Of a stretch of 64,000 nt of DNA, positions 52,897 to 64,000 are shown one piece after another. Source of the stretch: Sitta carolinensis (lineage: Eukaryota; Chordata; Aves; Passeriformes; Sittidae). The stretch's first letter is position 1. Every line of letters begins with the position of its first letter. The stretch spans positions 19,627,501-19,691,500 of the forward strand of contig CM063288.1 in NCBI GenBank assembly GCA_032173965.1. Reading direction: 5' to 3'. The notes under the pieces were generated by a model. That model saw nothing but the letters and a program-made list of their open reading frames with translations, did not search any database and had not been told where the DNA came from. A program made the position numbers and the translations under genes.

Positions 52897-55800
52897 TACT
52901 TTATATATTTAAGCACCAATAGTACTGAGAGCATGATGAATGCAGCTGTCACCAAACTAAAATATGCTTTTACTTCACTTTTTTTTTTTTTTTACAGTGA
53001 CACTAGGAAATCAGTTTAGTAGTTGATAGCACTGTATTCAAAAATCTTAATGCAACTTTTATGAGTGATTTTTAGTATTCTTCAGTATTTCATTGGAACC
53101 AATACAGCCCAAATTGTGTAATGTGGGGAATAGTATTATAACACCACTTGTCAATACTGACTTTCAAGATAGGTTGGTAAATATGTACATCTGCATTTTG
53201 AGTCTGTTCTGTTCCTTGGTATATACAATTACTTGTAGAGTACAATATCCCTACGTGATACTTTTTTCCAGTAATGAATAATGAGTAATGTCTTTCCATT
53301 TTAGAAGAAGTTAAAAATAAAAACACTAATTCAAATTTCATTAGTAATCTGTGAAAAATACTGTTATTTACTATGCTGATCTTTAACCAGACAGGAAGGT
53401 GAGATACAGGGTAATGTTTGACCTACAGAGGAAGGACATTATTATTATTGCTGTAATAATATTGCAGAATCTCTTCAGTTTAGGTAGCAGAAGTACATTT
53501 CCTCTCGAGCAGATTGATCCAAGTTCTGGTTCTCCATAATGCATGCTCTTGTTTACACAGCAGGGTACATTGGGATGTATGGCTGATTCAGTGTTTAAGT
53601 ACAAGGATCAGCAGGAGGTAGATGAATTTCATTCTGTTATAAAAAAAAATTGGTTACATTGAATCTAAGTACTGTAGTCTATATTCTGGGGGACCAGCAC
53701 TAGTGGATTATATTCTACTTGTGCTTTAGAAAGTCACTGCACCTGGTAAATAAGGTTACATTCCTGTCTCAGGAACACTGTGCATTAACCTTCATCATTG
53801 TTATATAAGTTTTTCTTTCTTGGTATTTTCCCTTTTAGAAGTCCCTGCTGAGCTTCAGAGCAATACAAAAACTCAATTAAACATTTCTTAGCATTTGTTC
53901 AGTCCTTTAGTGCAGTGTGCACTGTTCATAAAATAGGTCAGATGTTAGTACTTTATGGCTAAACTTGTTTTTAATCTTGTCCTTTGAGTTTTTTATATAT
54001 TGAAATTGTATCATTTAATCATATGGATTATTATTTACTTTTGCTTAATTACTTCCTCATGATCAACTTTTGCAGGTTCTCAAATCTTGCTTTTCATTTT
54101 TACAGTGATGTATGAAATAAGGAAATATGCCCATACACAGTTCTCTTAATATGGAGAAATGCACTGATTGTAATAAATACCCTGTGTTCTTGCTGTCTTG
54201 AAGAGAATACTTAAATTGAACTCTTTCTGTCATTGTATTCTTGGACATGAGTTAGAAAAGTTGTTAAAATACATAGGTTACAAGATGTTTTATGGAGGCT
54301 TAGATTTAAATTAGTAGATTTTCTAAAAAAAATTAGATAATGAAACATTGGATTGTACAACTGAAAACCTTTAGCCATTACTGATAATTGGCTCATTTAT
54401 ATGCATTAGTTATGCATTTGTTGATGCCTGCCTTGTGACAGCCTAGTTATGATAAATTAAAATATGATATGATGGCATATCAAGGGATGGTAAAATGGGA
54501 TGAAAAAAATCTACAGTGACTTGGTTTGGAAATCTTGGCATAAACAAAATTATTGCATAAACCAAACTGAAATCAAAAGCTTAGCCAAAGCTACATGCTC
54601 AGTTTTGGTCAGTACACAGGTCTGGCTTGCAGCTTGAATAGATAAGCTTGTTATGCAAATGATGTTAGCATCAAGAATGAGGTAGATAATTAAATTATTC
54701 AAAAGCTAACCACTCATCACAAGGGTGACAGAAACACCAGGCAAGGTCCTAACATATGGATAAAAGGCAGTATGGAATTTACAGAATCACAGTGACAAAT
54801 AATTTTCTTGGCACTTTAAAGCTTGACTGATCTTGAGGCATAAATACGAGAGTTAATATATTCGTGTACCAGAAGAATGCAATAACTTTTATTTACATTA
54901 CATCACAAAATGGTAATTTTAATTAAAATTAGTAGTGGTATCTCCAGAGACAGACATTCTCCTTTTACAAGTATTTAACCAGTGATTAGCTATTATGGTT
55001 GTTTGAATTAATTAGTCATTCTTGAGCTGGAGGGAATTAAAGAATTAAGAAATTCTGGAAGTAATAAAGTCAAAATATGAACTAAAGATTTATGGTCACA
55101 TTTGTCATCAGATTGTAATTTAGCAATGACATTGCAAATACAGTACAAAGACAATTTTTTTGTCCTGATAAACTCACTTTTTTATACTTAATTTAGACAT
55201 GGCTTAGCAAGCTGAATTTCATATTGATGAGTCTACATTCAGAGTTATTCAGTTAATAGATCATCTAGATTATTTAGGTTTTAAGTGGTCCATTTATATT
55301 TAACTTCTCCGAATGTAGATAAAAGCTTTTTCACAATCTAAGCAATTGTTTAGTGACATTCTGTTCATGTTACATAAAGAACATTTTACTGTTTCTTTCA
55401 CTGAGAACATGATATGCATTTGACATAACTTATTAATTTCACAGTGTCTGGGAAGGCAGAGGTTTGCAAATGTCAGAAATATACAGATTGCGATGTGTAA
55501 GGTTATCACCAAATCTGTACTTTTTTGCATTTCATTCATTGATGTAGACTCTCAGAATCTGTCGACAGTTGAACTTGAAATACTAAATTATAGTACCTGA
55601 CAGAAAACCTCCACTACTTTTGAACATTGCAGGAAATAGACGTATTTATACAGAGGAATGGACATATATAATGAGTACAGTTATCATCAACTGTCTAATG
55701 AGTGGTTGTAGTAAAAATCCTGCTCAAATCAGCTGCATGCTATAGTGTGAAAGTGGGGATAGGTACCTAAGGGAGAATAGCTGGTACACACACAAAGCAT

Positions 55801-58149
55801 ACAGTTTCTAATAAAAAGCTTCAGTTGTACACGTTTCTGAAGGGCTTTTATTTTTCTGGGCCTTCAAGGAGAGACCAAAGAAACACAGAAACACAACAGA
55901 CCAATTCCTGGTGAAAGGCTATTCACCAGTTTCATCATACAATAAATAAATGTATTTGGTGGTTTTGAGATGCTCCCTAGAGTTGTTCTGATTGTATTTC
56001 TGTTTTCACTGGTAAAATTTCAAAGATTTCAACATGAGCAACTGTCAGACCCGTGCAGGAGGTGCCACTCCACAGTTTCTGTTGTGTGTTCTCTAAACCA
56101 TGTATATGAGCCAAAATAAATTGAAATGCTTACTCAGTTCAATAAGGCTGGGAAACCTGTTGTAAGATTTGAAGATTTAGAAGAGGTAAAGATATTTACT
56201 ACATCTAATTTTACAATTTCAGTGTGGTAGAGTCTTAGTTATGTTTCAGATGTGTGCTCTAAATTACACTATATGGTGCTTGATGTTGTACATTAAACTG
56301 AAAGAAGATTTATTAAGAAGGCGATGGTGACATTTCAGTGCTGGAGTATTTGTCTCATTCTTAGGGAAGATTAGTAATTTACAGCATTTGCTACCAAAAG
56401 GCAGATCAATAATATTATAAATGTGTTCTGACCATCAGGATTTATACCATGCATGTGATGATTTAGTTCTTTGTCATAAATTCAGTCTTTCATCCTGGTA
56501 TCTGATTATAGCAGAATGAACAGTAAAATCTTTATTATTTATCATGGGATGCTGTGCAAGACAGGAGACCTATTTAATCTGCACATGTATCCCTAGTGCC
56601 CAGAATTTACTTTTTGCAAAGAGACAGCTATATATAGTCCTGAAGATAAGGTTATTTCTATCCTGTGAGTCCTGCTGAATTAGGACTGAAAACAGAAATG
56701 CTGTTGGCAAAGCTGTCACAGTTTTTTAGTTCACTTTTGCAAATGAGTGGCCTGAAGCAGTGGGGGTTGGGCAGGCCTGCAAGTGGAAAGCAGGGAAGTG
56801 TCAGAGAAGCAGGCACATTCCTGCATCTTATTACAGATCTAGTTCATGAAATGTCTTCTCCACTTCTTGGCTGCAATATAACTGACCAGTGCCTGGCACA
56901 GCTACATGTGGTACAGAGGCAGAAGGAACACTCAAATACTGAGCATTTTAACCAGTTAAAAAAATCTCAGAGATTGTTATTTTTTCTTCCTTGACTGGAA
57001 AGTTTCTGACCTAATGTATCTGGCCTACATGATTCTGCTTGTCAGTGTTTGTCCTTCCATTTCTCTAAGCAGTGGGTGTCAGCCCATTTGAGGTCAAGGT
57101 CTTGATTTCATTAATCTTGCATCATGAAGCAACCTTGTGATGTAAGTAATCAGGTAAGTATGCGGAGTTAAAAAAAAAGTCTCAGAACCTAGAGACCTCA
57201 TTCTCCCTGCTTAGGAGAGAATGCTGCCTCCTTTCAAGAGGATCTGGCCTTACTCTTCTCTTCTTCCTCTGGGAAATATCTGCTCTAGAACCTCAGCTAA
57301 GCCACTCTAGAACATCTCTAAGTTTGGGGACAATATTTGTATTTTCTGGGACTGGGACGAGAGGATCTCAGCACCTCAGGATGACCTGGAGTCTGGTTCA
57401 AGACTCTGGAAGGCTCTTTTATCCTAATATCAGAGTTCTGGAAAGATTCCTCACTGCTAGACAGCAGGTACTTGTGCAAAAAGTGAAATACATGGAGGGC
57501 AGGGGAGAATGGTCTAGGGCTGTAAGCAAAGCAGGATAGGGAAAGCACCCTGATGAGGCAGGGAGAGGAGTGGTAGTGGGGACATTAGCTAACAGGTAAC
57601 AGTTGAACAGCACAGAGACTTTGTGTCACTGTCACCCAGAGGCCGTTGTGTGAATTCCCCAGCTTTAATAGAGTCTGATACACAGACATACTTTCTTCCA
57701 AATATTAACCTATGTATCTTCTGTGTACGTAGATATTAAATAGTTGCTTGATGTCTGGTTGGATATTTGGGTTATGAGACAAAATGGGTTGCAGCAGATA
57801 AGAAATCATCAGAAAACGTAGCATTTACAAAATGTAATGATTGGGAAAAAACAAAATACTGCTAATAAATCGTAATGTAACTAGGCTCTGAGAGTTGCAG
57901 CTGCTTGATTTCTTTCTTTTTAAAGAAAGTACTTGAGGTCAAATAGATCATAATAGATCTAATGAAAGAGAATTTCTGAAGGAAAGAACTGCTGCTCTAC
58001 TTAGGTTTGTCTGCAATAGTGAGTGACGTTAGTAATTATTTTTCTATTTCTGAACACACAGGAGACTTAGACCACCACTACAGTTCTTACAAAATCTGTT
58101 TCTTTCCATTTATTCATTAGTAAATATTAGCTCATGAATGCTGATAAAT

Positions 58150-58520
58150 ATCTCTCATTTTCAGCAATCTGATTCGCTACTTGTGAAATGGCTGTTTACG
58201 TTGTCGAGACCCAGCAATTCCAACAATGTTATCATCCGAGTGCAAGCAGCCAGTGAATTTTTAGAGGCTGTCTCAGATGGGCCTGTGTGGATGGAGGCTG
58301 CTCTTATCCTCTGCTAATAAATGCTTCATCTTTGCTTGTAATTGTGGCAGAATGGAAGTGGTGCTTAGCAGCCTGGCTGTGAGATTGCAGCAAATGGCTG
58401 CAACCTATGTTTAATGTAGTGACGCTAATGAATTCTGAGAATTAATTTTCAGCTAAGAAAGCATGATGGAAGATACTAGAATTTCCAATTAGATAATGGA
58501 TTGACTTTCGTCTAGGCAAA
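58150..58520. other. candidate conserved noncoding element
   Basis: About 370 bp of repeat-free, compositionally balanced sequence with retained CpGs (ttacgttgtcgagac, catccgagtg, gtgacgctaat, ttcgtctagg) inside an AT-rich, CpG-poor intron, and AT-rich homeodomain-like sites (ctaatgaattctgag, gaattaatttt). There is no long open frame. Constraint is inferred from composition and is untested. Confidence 0.3.
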
Positions 58521-60754
58521 CATACAATTTTTATTTCTTTTTCAATCTCTACTTAGCCTTTCTATTGTTTTAGATCAAAAAAATAGCAGACTAAATGTGA
58601 TACTTTCATTGTGCCTTATTGGAAATCCATCTTGTAGTAGATTTGCTAGTCAATCTGCTCAGTTCAAACTAATGCATCACCTTTTTCTTTTTTCTTTTTT
58701 TTTTCATTTCCATGAGCCAAACAATTTGGCTGAATTTGCAGGTACAGCACATTTACTGATTTTATGAATAATTGCAGTATAGTTGATACTTGATAGTGCC
58801 TGAGCTAACTGTCCAAACTGGTTTAAAATGAATGCTCAGATGAGAAGCTGGAGATGTTTTAGTTTTCTTTTTTTGTCAGAAATAAATCCTTCATTAATAG
58901 GGGGTTTTAATGTTGTTTTTCACTTATACAATGGACACACTGATTTCAGAATTTTGTGATGACTGAAATTGTAAAAGTTGTTTTGATACTGTACTCTTTC
59001 AAATTTTAACTTTAATGAATTTTTTTTAATTACTTCTTGATTTCTTTTTTTCTTGCATATATGTTAGATACATCTTCTCACTGAATTTACTGGCAACTTT
59101 GAACTCAGACACCCATATAATCAACTTTTCCAGACATTATAATTCTATGTCAGAATGCAGGTCGGTAGAAAACTTTGTGGTCATTCTCACCTTTGTGCAG
59201 CATTGTAAGAGCTGATATTCTGTATTATTTCTTTTTCTGAAGAGCATTAAAGTGTCAATACTGCTTCCAGTAGGATGACGATGACACCTTATTGAACACC
59301 TGCAGTGACACCCGCAGTCCGATGCATCATTTTTCATTAGCACTTAGGTGGTGGCCCAAGAATTTTTATTTTACAGATGATGTTGACAAAGAACAGCAGC
59401 AGCAGGCATTCTCATTGCACTAAAAACAACAATTGAACTGACAGTATGTAGAAGCAGAATATTAATAGGCCTTTTCTACATAGAGAGGAATAAGGACAAA
59501 GGAATATGCACTGAGAAGCATAGGGGCTGTGTTTTCAGTGCCACATGACAGCATTCCATCCTACATTCCATCACAGCAAGCCTGGTGAGACATCAAATTG
59601 GCACTGAATACTTGAGTACAGACTGAGCCCTCAGTACCTAGAGTGACTAAGCTGCAAGCTGTTTACTGAATTTGAAACATAGTAAGGAGTAATTTCTGGA
59701 AGTGGCTGTGTCAAAACTTCAGCTGTTTGGAGGCAAAGGAGAGTTGTGCCTTACACACCTCAATTCCCTATGGCCTACCGGGTCTTTCTGCTGCTGTGTT
59801 TTTAAAGTGCTAGGAACTTGGCATTTGACTTGAAGGATTAAACCATCTCCAGTGGAAATGCTCATTCTCCTGTCAGACTCTTCCCTGAAGCTGAAGTATT
59901 CACACATGAAGTTACAGACATGAATTTAAGCAGCTCTCCCTCACCATTGCACAGCTGTTAGCTACTAGCTGTCTGCTTTGTTGTGTCATCTCCCTAACCA
60001 TCTGAAAGGACTCTGTTCTTCCGATGCAGGCACAAGCTTGGCACAACAGGAGGTGTGCTCTGTTTGAACTTGGAACAGAGAGTTTGATCACAGAATCATG
60101 TTGATGTGTCTTGTGTCACTAAGTAATCTTGCCATTTAACAAAGCTTTGGTAGTGTTTCAAGTGAAATCCTACATGAACACAGACTGCAGTAAAATCCTA
60201 CTACCAGAGAATGAAGGCATTTAGATGAAACCATAGATAAATATCAACTTTTGCAAAGGTGAGGCATGCACACAAAGTGAATAGTCAGTGTGAGATTGGC
60301 AGGACTGTGCAACAGAAGCAAAGATAATCCTAAAGATCTCCAAGATCACCTCCTTCACAGAACTTACCTGTGCTCACTGAAACATCTGCCAGACCTAAAA
60401 AGCTCACATTTCAGGCATGCAAGAGAGAACCTAAGAACTTTTTTCTGCAAAATGTCTCTTCTTGTTGGGCTTCCCAAATGAGTGCAGTATCCTCGACATT
60501 TGGATGTTTCACCTAAGGGCTGTGTATATAGGAAAACTCTCATGCAACTTCTGTATCCTGTCTGTAGAGTGGTGGTGGTGGGTTCACTGTTCAGGACTTA
60601 GAGAATTCTTACTATTAACTGCATGCCACCAGGTGAAAGGTTTGCATGTTCTTCACACTTTTGATAAACACAAGATATCCTCTCTGGAACTGTGTAATTG
60701 TTTTAAGAGAATCCATTAAACTCTAATGTTATTTTCTAAAAGCAAGTGCTTTTT

Positions 60755-60945
60755 GTGATGGGACAAGAGATAATGGTTTTAAACAAAAAGAGAGTTGATT
60801 CAGACTAGATATCAGAAGGACATTTTTTACATTAAGGTGAGACACTGACAGGTTGGTAGATGTCCCATCCCTGGCAACAGTCAAGGTAGAGTTGAACAGG
60901 GTTCTGAGCAACTTGATATTGTTTATGTCCCTGTTTATTGAAGAG
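60755..60945 (+). mobile_element. CR1 LINE 3' fragment, sense
   Basis: Diverged CR1: gggacaagagataatggttt, gactagatatcagaaggaca, gtgagacactgacaggttg, atgtcccatccctggcaaca, gggttctgagcaacttgata. It corresponds to the conserved CR1 segment upstream of the tail, with the last tens of bases and the tail missing. Confidence 0.82.
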
Positions 60946-61206
60946 TAACATGCATGATGTAGATTCAATTTGGTTCAGTTATATTTAGCCAAACAATAAA
61001 ACAAAAATGCTGTAAAGTTGGAATTATTGATAGAATGGTAAAAATCATGGGTCCATGAGCTTTTCAGACTGAAATCTCCACTTCAGATACTTGCCATCAA
61101 TCTGTGAATTTGTATAATGTGTAGCACTTGTTGTTTTGTTCTCTTTTCCTCTGTCTTCCTGATTAATGTTGTCTTTCTTTTCAAACGATTTTTTCCTTTT
61201 TCTCAG

Positions 61207-61297
61207 GAAACATGAATTTAAACAGGATTGGCATGGACCATATTGTCTGTGTGGGTGGATTGACTATTAAACCTCCAGATTACAAAAAAGAAAAGGG
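61207..61297 (+). other. candidate cryptic or poison exon
   Basis: A very strong polypyrimidine tract and ttttctcag acceptor precede 61207, and a weaker GGG|GTATGG donor follows 61297. If spliced after the exon ending at 52449, the frame reads QKHEFKQDWHGPYCLCGWID then Y and a TAA stop, truncating the kinase in its C-lobe. No evidence of use is available from sequence alone. It does not match any MYO3B segment I know. Confidence 0.2.
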
Positions 61298-62824
61298 GTA
61301 TGGGAGATTGTCAGAACCTGTTCAAGGCTAATGATAGATCTTTTCATGGAGGGGAAGGATTGGTATTTATAGCCTTGTGTTCGGAGGGATGGAGATAAAG
61401 CAGGTTGTGTTGCTTTAGTGTTTCCATCAGGAGGTTACTGTTCTAGCCTATAGCAAAATTCACCAAAATAGTTCCAAAACTGGTAAGACATTTTGCAGAC
61501 TTTCTTTTCTGTACTAGATATACAGAAGAGGTTAGTAAAATGGTTTTCAGGAACCTAAAGTATTAAAGTTATGTTCAGTGATATTTCAGGATCATTTTAA
61601 GACCAGACTTTAGTCTTCAGTAAAGTCTTTGAGGTGAGGCTAAACTTTAATAACTTGCTAACGTGTTTTGGTAGTATTTGAAATCAATTAATTTATATGA
61701 TTTTTTGTAATTTAGTTTAAATTTTGTACAGTTACTTTTATTACTAGAATATAAATTCTAAAAGGTATTAAAGTTTCATTGAACTTTTGGCTAAAATGAT
61801 AGTCTTTATTTGTGATATTTGGCCCTGCAAGGAAAGTACTTCAGGTACTTATTCAACAAATATAAAATTGTGAAGTATGTAATATGAATGCATCTCATGC
61901 AATAAATTTATCTTGAGCTATAATTTGCTAAAATTATAGGTACTAGAAGGGAGATATATACTGAATTGCAGCACTTCTTTTCCACGTTCTCAAATAATGT
62001 CAATACCATTATTATTTGAGCAGGATGACTAGAACAATGTACTATTATGAATTAGAGGATACTTGAACAGTATTATTTCGGCTTTATTATGCAGAAAATA
62101 ATTCAACCTGAGTGATGGCTTCTCCAAACTTAAATCTCAATTATAGAAATTAGCATGGTACTTTATTTTATGCTGATTTAATAGGACATATTTCTTTACT
62201 CGTTGCTAGTTCACCTGTTCCTATCACAGAAAGACTTTGATACCCTGGCTAGTATTTAATTTTGACTGATTCCTGTCTCTTCCAGACTGAATTATGCAGG
62301 TTTGCAGACTTTTCTATAATTCTTATGATAACACTCATCATTGTGATATAGAACATCTACCTGTAACATTCATTTTAAAAATCAGATCGTTCTGATTAGG
62401 GTTGTACCACAGGTTTCAGTTGTGATTTTCAATAGGCTATATCCTACGGTTCATAGTTAAACTCTCATTGGAGAATAGGTAGGAAATTAAAGTGAATTAA
62501 GTATTGTCTATTCATCTTACTTTTATGTATATTAACTGTAGAGAGCAGACAGGATACAATGTCATTTTTTCCTTTTATCTAGTTGCAATTAAAAAGATTA
62601 AATAAGCTCAAATTCAAATCCTTTCTACTCGTATACTTGTAGAGTGCATTCACTTAGCTAAGTATTTTATGCCAGATTTATTGCAGTATGGAAGAGTCTT
62701 GTTGCATATTGAGGAACTCAGATTTGTAGAAAAAGAAAACAGTAACAGCCACACAGTAAGCTGACTCAGTTCATGCTGCAATGATATAACATCACTGTCT
62801 GAGATCCCTATTTCTCTGTCACAG

Positions 62825-62980
62825 GTGTCTAATCAAAGATTTTGAAAAGCGTCCTTCGGTCACCCATCTTTTGGAACATCCGTTTATTAAACAAGTACAT
62901 GGTAAAGATATGTCTTTGCAAAAACAGCTGGCTGAGCTCATCCAAGAACAACAGCAGCTAGGCTCCATAGCCAAAACAAG
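62825..62980 (+). CDS. MYO3B: MYO3B coding exon: end of kinase domain and linker
   Basis: A 156-bp exon that completes Q272 and encodes residues 273-323 plus two bases of the next codon. It begins [20 protein letters not shown]; the RP pair carries the arginine conserved at the end of kinase domains. It continues [20 protein letters not shown] and [11 protein letters not shown]. The Gln/Glu-rich tail starts the linker toward the myosin motor, which is encoded beyond the window. Acceptor cacag, donor ACAAG|GTACTG, ending in phase 2; the split codon is probably arginine, as in AKTR of mammalian MYO3B. Confidence 0.95.
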
Positions 62981-64000
62981 GTACTGTATGTAGCAACATC
63001 TATGCTACAACCCTCCTTCCCCACACTTATTCTGGCAGCACAAAATGAAACTCTGAATATGACTTCTACTGTTTCAAATTATCATATTAATGCATTGACT
63101 GGCAACATTGTTAGCAACAAGTGCTGCTTGCCATGTGAATGTAAGCATTGTGATTTCTCTTTGATTCTTTTTAAAGCTAGTTTGAGCAGCCATAATGCAA
63201 CCTTCTTTGCCTTTTTTTCTTCCACTGAGCTCTGTTCTCTACCTGTTCTCATTTGGCTCAGTCAGAAAGATGTCAATAATTCCAGAATGTTCTGATTTGC
63301 AGAAATAAATGTTGGCATGAAACATTATATGATACTTTGGTTGCAGATCTTTAAAAATATAACTGTTAATATTCAAGTGACTACTAGAGAAAGTTAAGAA
63401 CAGAAGATTTTGAAATTTGATGTTTAATTAAACCCTATCAATAAGAAGGCTGTTCAGTACTGAGAGTAGTTGTTTTTCCTATAGTTTAATAGTTATAGTT
63501 CAACTTCTATCTTTTCATTCAGCCCAGTAATTAATTTTAAAATGTGCTTAAAAAGCAAAGCATGTTTATTGGCAGAAGTGGCATCTTTTGAGGCTGATTG
63601 TAAATATGTCTTAGTTTAGTAGTTGTCCAGAGGGTGGCAGAATTTCACTGTTTCAAAAGAGAACTGCAAATGAACGCACTGTCCCAAGCTCAGCAATTAT
63701 TCCGTAATATGAAATTCTAGAGTTAAGTAAGGCCTGGCCCATTATTATAAATAACCACCTACTAAAGTTGATGAATTAAATTAAATATTATGATTCATAA
63801 ATCATAAACATGTATATGGTTGCATGCCATAAAACTCTGTGGCTCAAATACTAAAGGCCCAAATAAAAATGTACAAGTTAAAATAAAGGAATGGTTGTTA
63901 AGTACAGTTTCAAGGTGTAGCTGACTTCTGTGGGTGGCGAGTTTTTGTTTGTTTGTTGTTGTAGGGTGTATGTGTTTGTCATTGTTGTTTTCATTGTTTG
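62981..64000 (+). other. MYO3B: start of next MYO3B intron, truncated by window end
   Basis: AT-rich intron sequence after the GTACTG donor. It contains an open frame at 63002-63295 that does not resemble any protein known to me, and a short GTTT-rich stretch near 63945-64000. No repeat family or exon is recognised. Confidence 0.85.

Larger units (their letters stand above)
52450..62824 (+). other. MYO3B: 10.4-kb MYO3B intron
   Basis: A phase-2 intron with a long TA repeat near its 5' end, a CR1 fragment, a possible conserved element near 58150 and a pseudo-exon candidate near 61207. The remaining stretches (52900-58140, 58530-60750, 60945-61200, 61300-62820) show nothing I can identify. Confidence 0.85.

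Noticed and set aside
56665..56994. 109-codon open frame on the + strand
   Set aside because: No recognisable domain or family similarity; intronic position and composition fit a chance frame.

Overview
The window is vertebrate nuclear DNA, almost certainly from a bird. It is AT-rich, intron-dominated sequence with short exons bounded by GT-AG splice sites. Its recognisable interspersed repeats are mainly CR1 LINE fragments, plus one solo LTR whose terminus resembles endogenous retrovirus LTRs I know from songbirds. The bird call is well supported; the songbird hint is weak.

Only one gene can be supported: MYO3B (class IIIB myosin), on the + strand. Eight consecutive coding exons are intact: 7556-7739, 9207-9341, 12585-12689, 12953-13052, 16559-16635, 29186-29331, 52384-52449 and 62825-62980. 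Joined in frame they give about 323 residues, which form the complete N-terminal STE20-type protein kinase domain. The myosin motor, IQ motifs and tail must lie beyond the right edge. The initiator ATG appears to be split across a splice junction: its last base is 7556, and the exon carrying the first two bases was not identified.

Layout. 1-7555 is 5' flank or intron without a supportable exon. 7556-16635 holds five exons (P-loop to APE motif) with introns of 0.26-3.5 kb. 16636-29185 is a 12.5 kb intron that holds an antisense CR1 interrupted by the solo LTR (20135-21481, perfect 5-bp target duplication) and a small CpG-enriched AGC-repeat segment (about 24600-24880). 29332-52383 is a 23 kb intron with an antisense CR1 bearing reverse-transcriptase remnants (35094-36125) and a sense CR1 in which endonuclease sequence is joined directly to the 3' end (about 46480-47203). 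52450-62824 is a 10.4 kb intron with a long (TA)n tract, a possible conserved element near 58150-58520 and a pseudo- or poison-exon candidate at 61207-61297. 62981-64000 starts the next intron.

I found no second gene, RNA gene, CRISPR array or prokaryotic-type system. Apparently open frames outside the eight exons look like chance frames, apart from repeat remnants. The most useful leads are the split start codon, the datable nested transposon insertion, the internally deleted CR1, the CpG/AGC segment and the poison-exon candidate.
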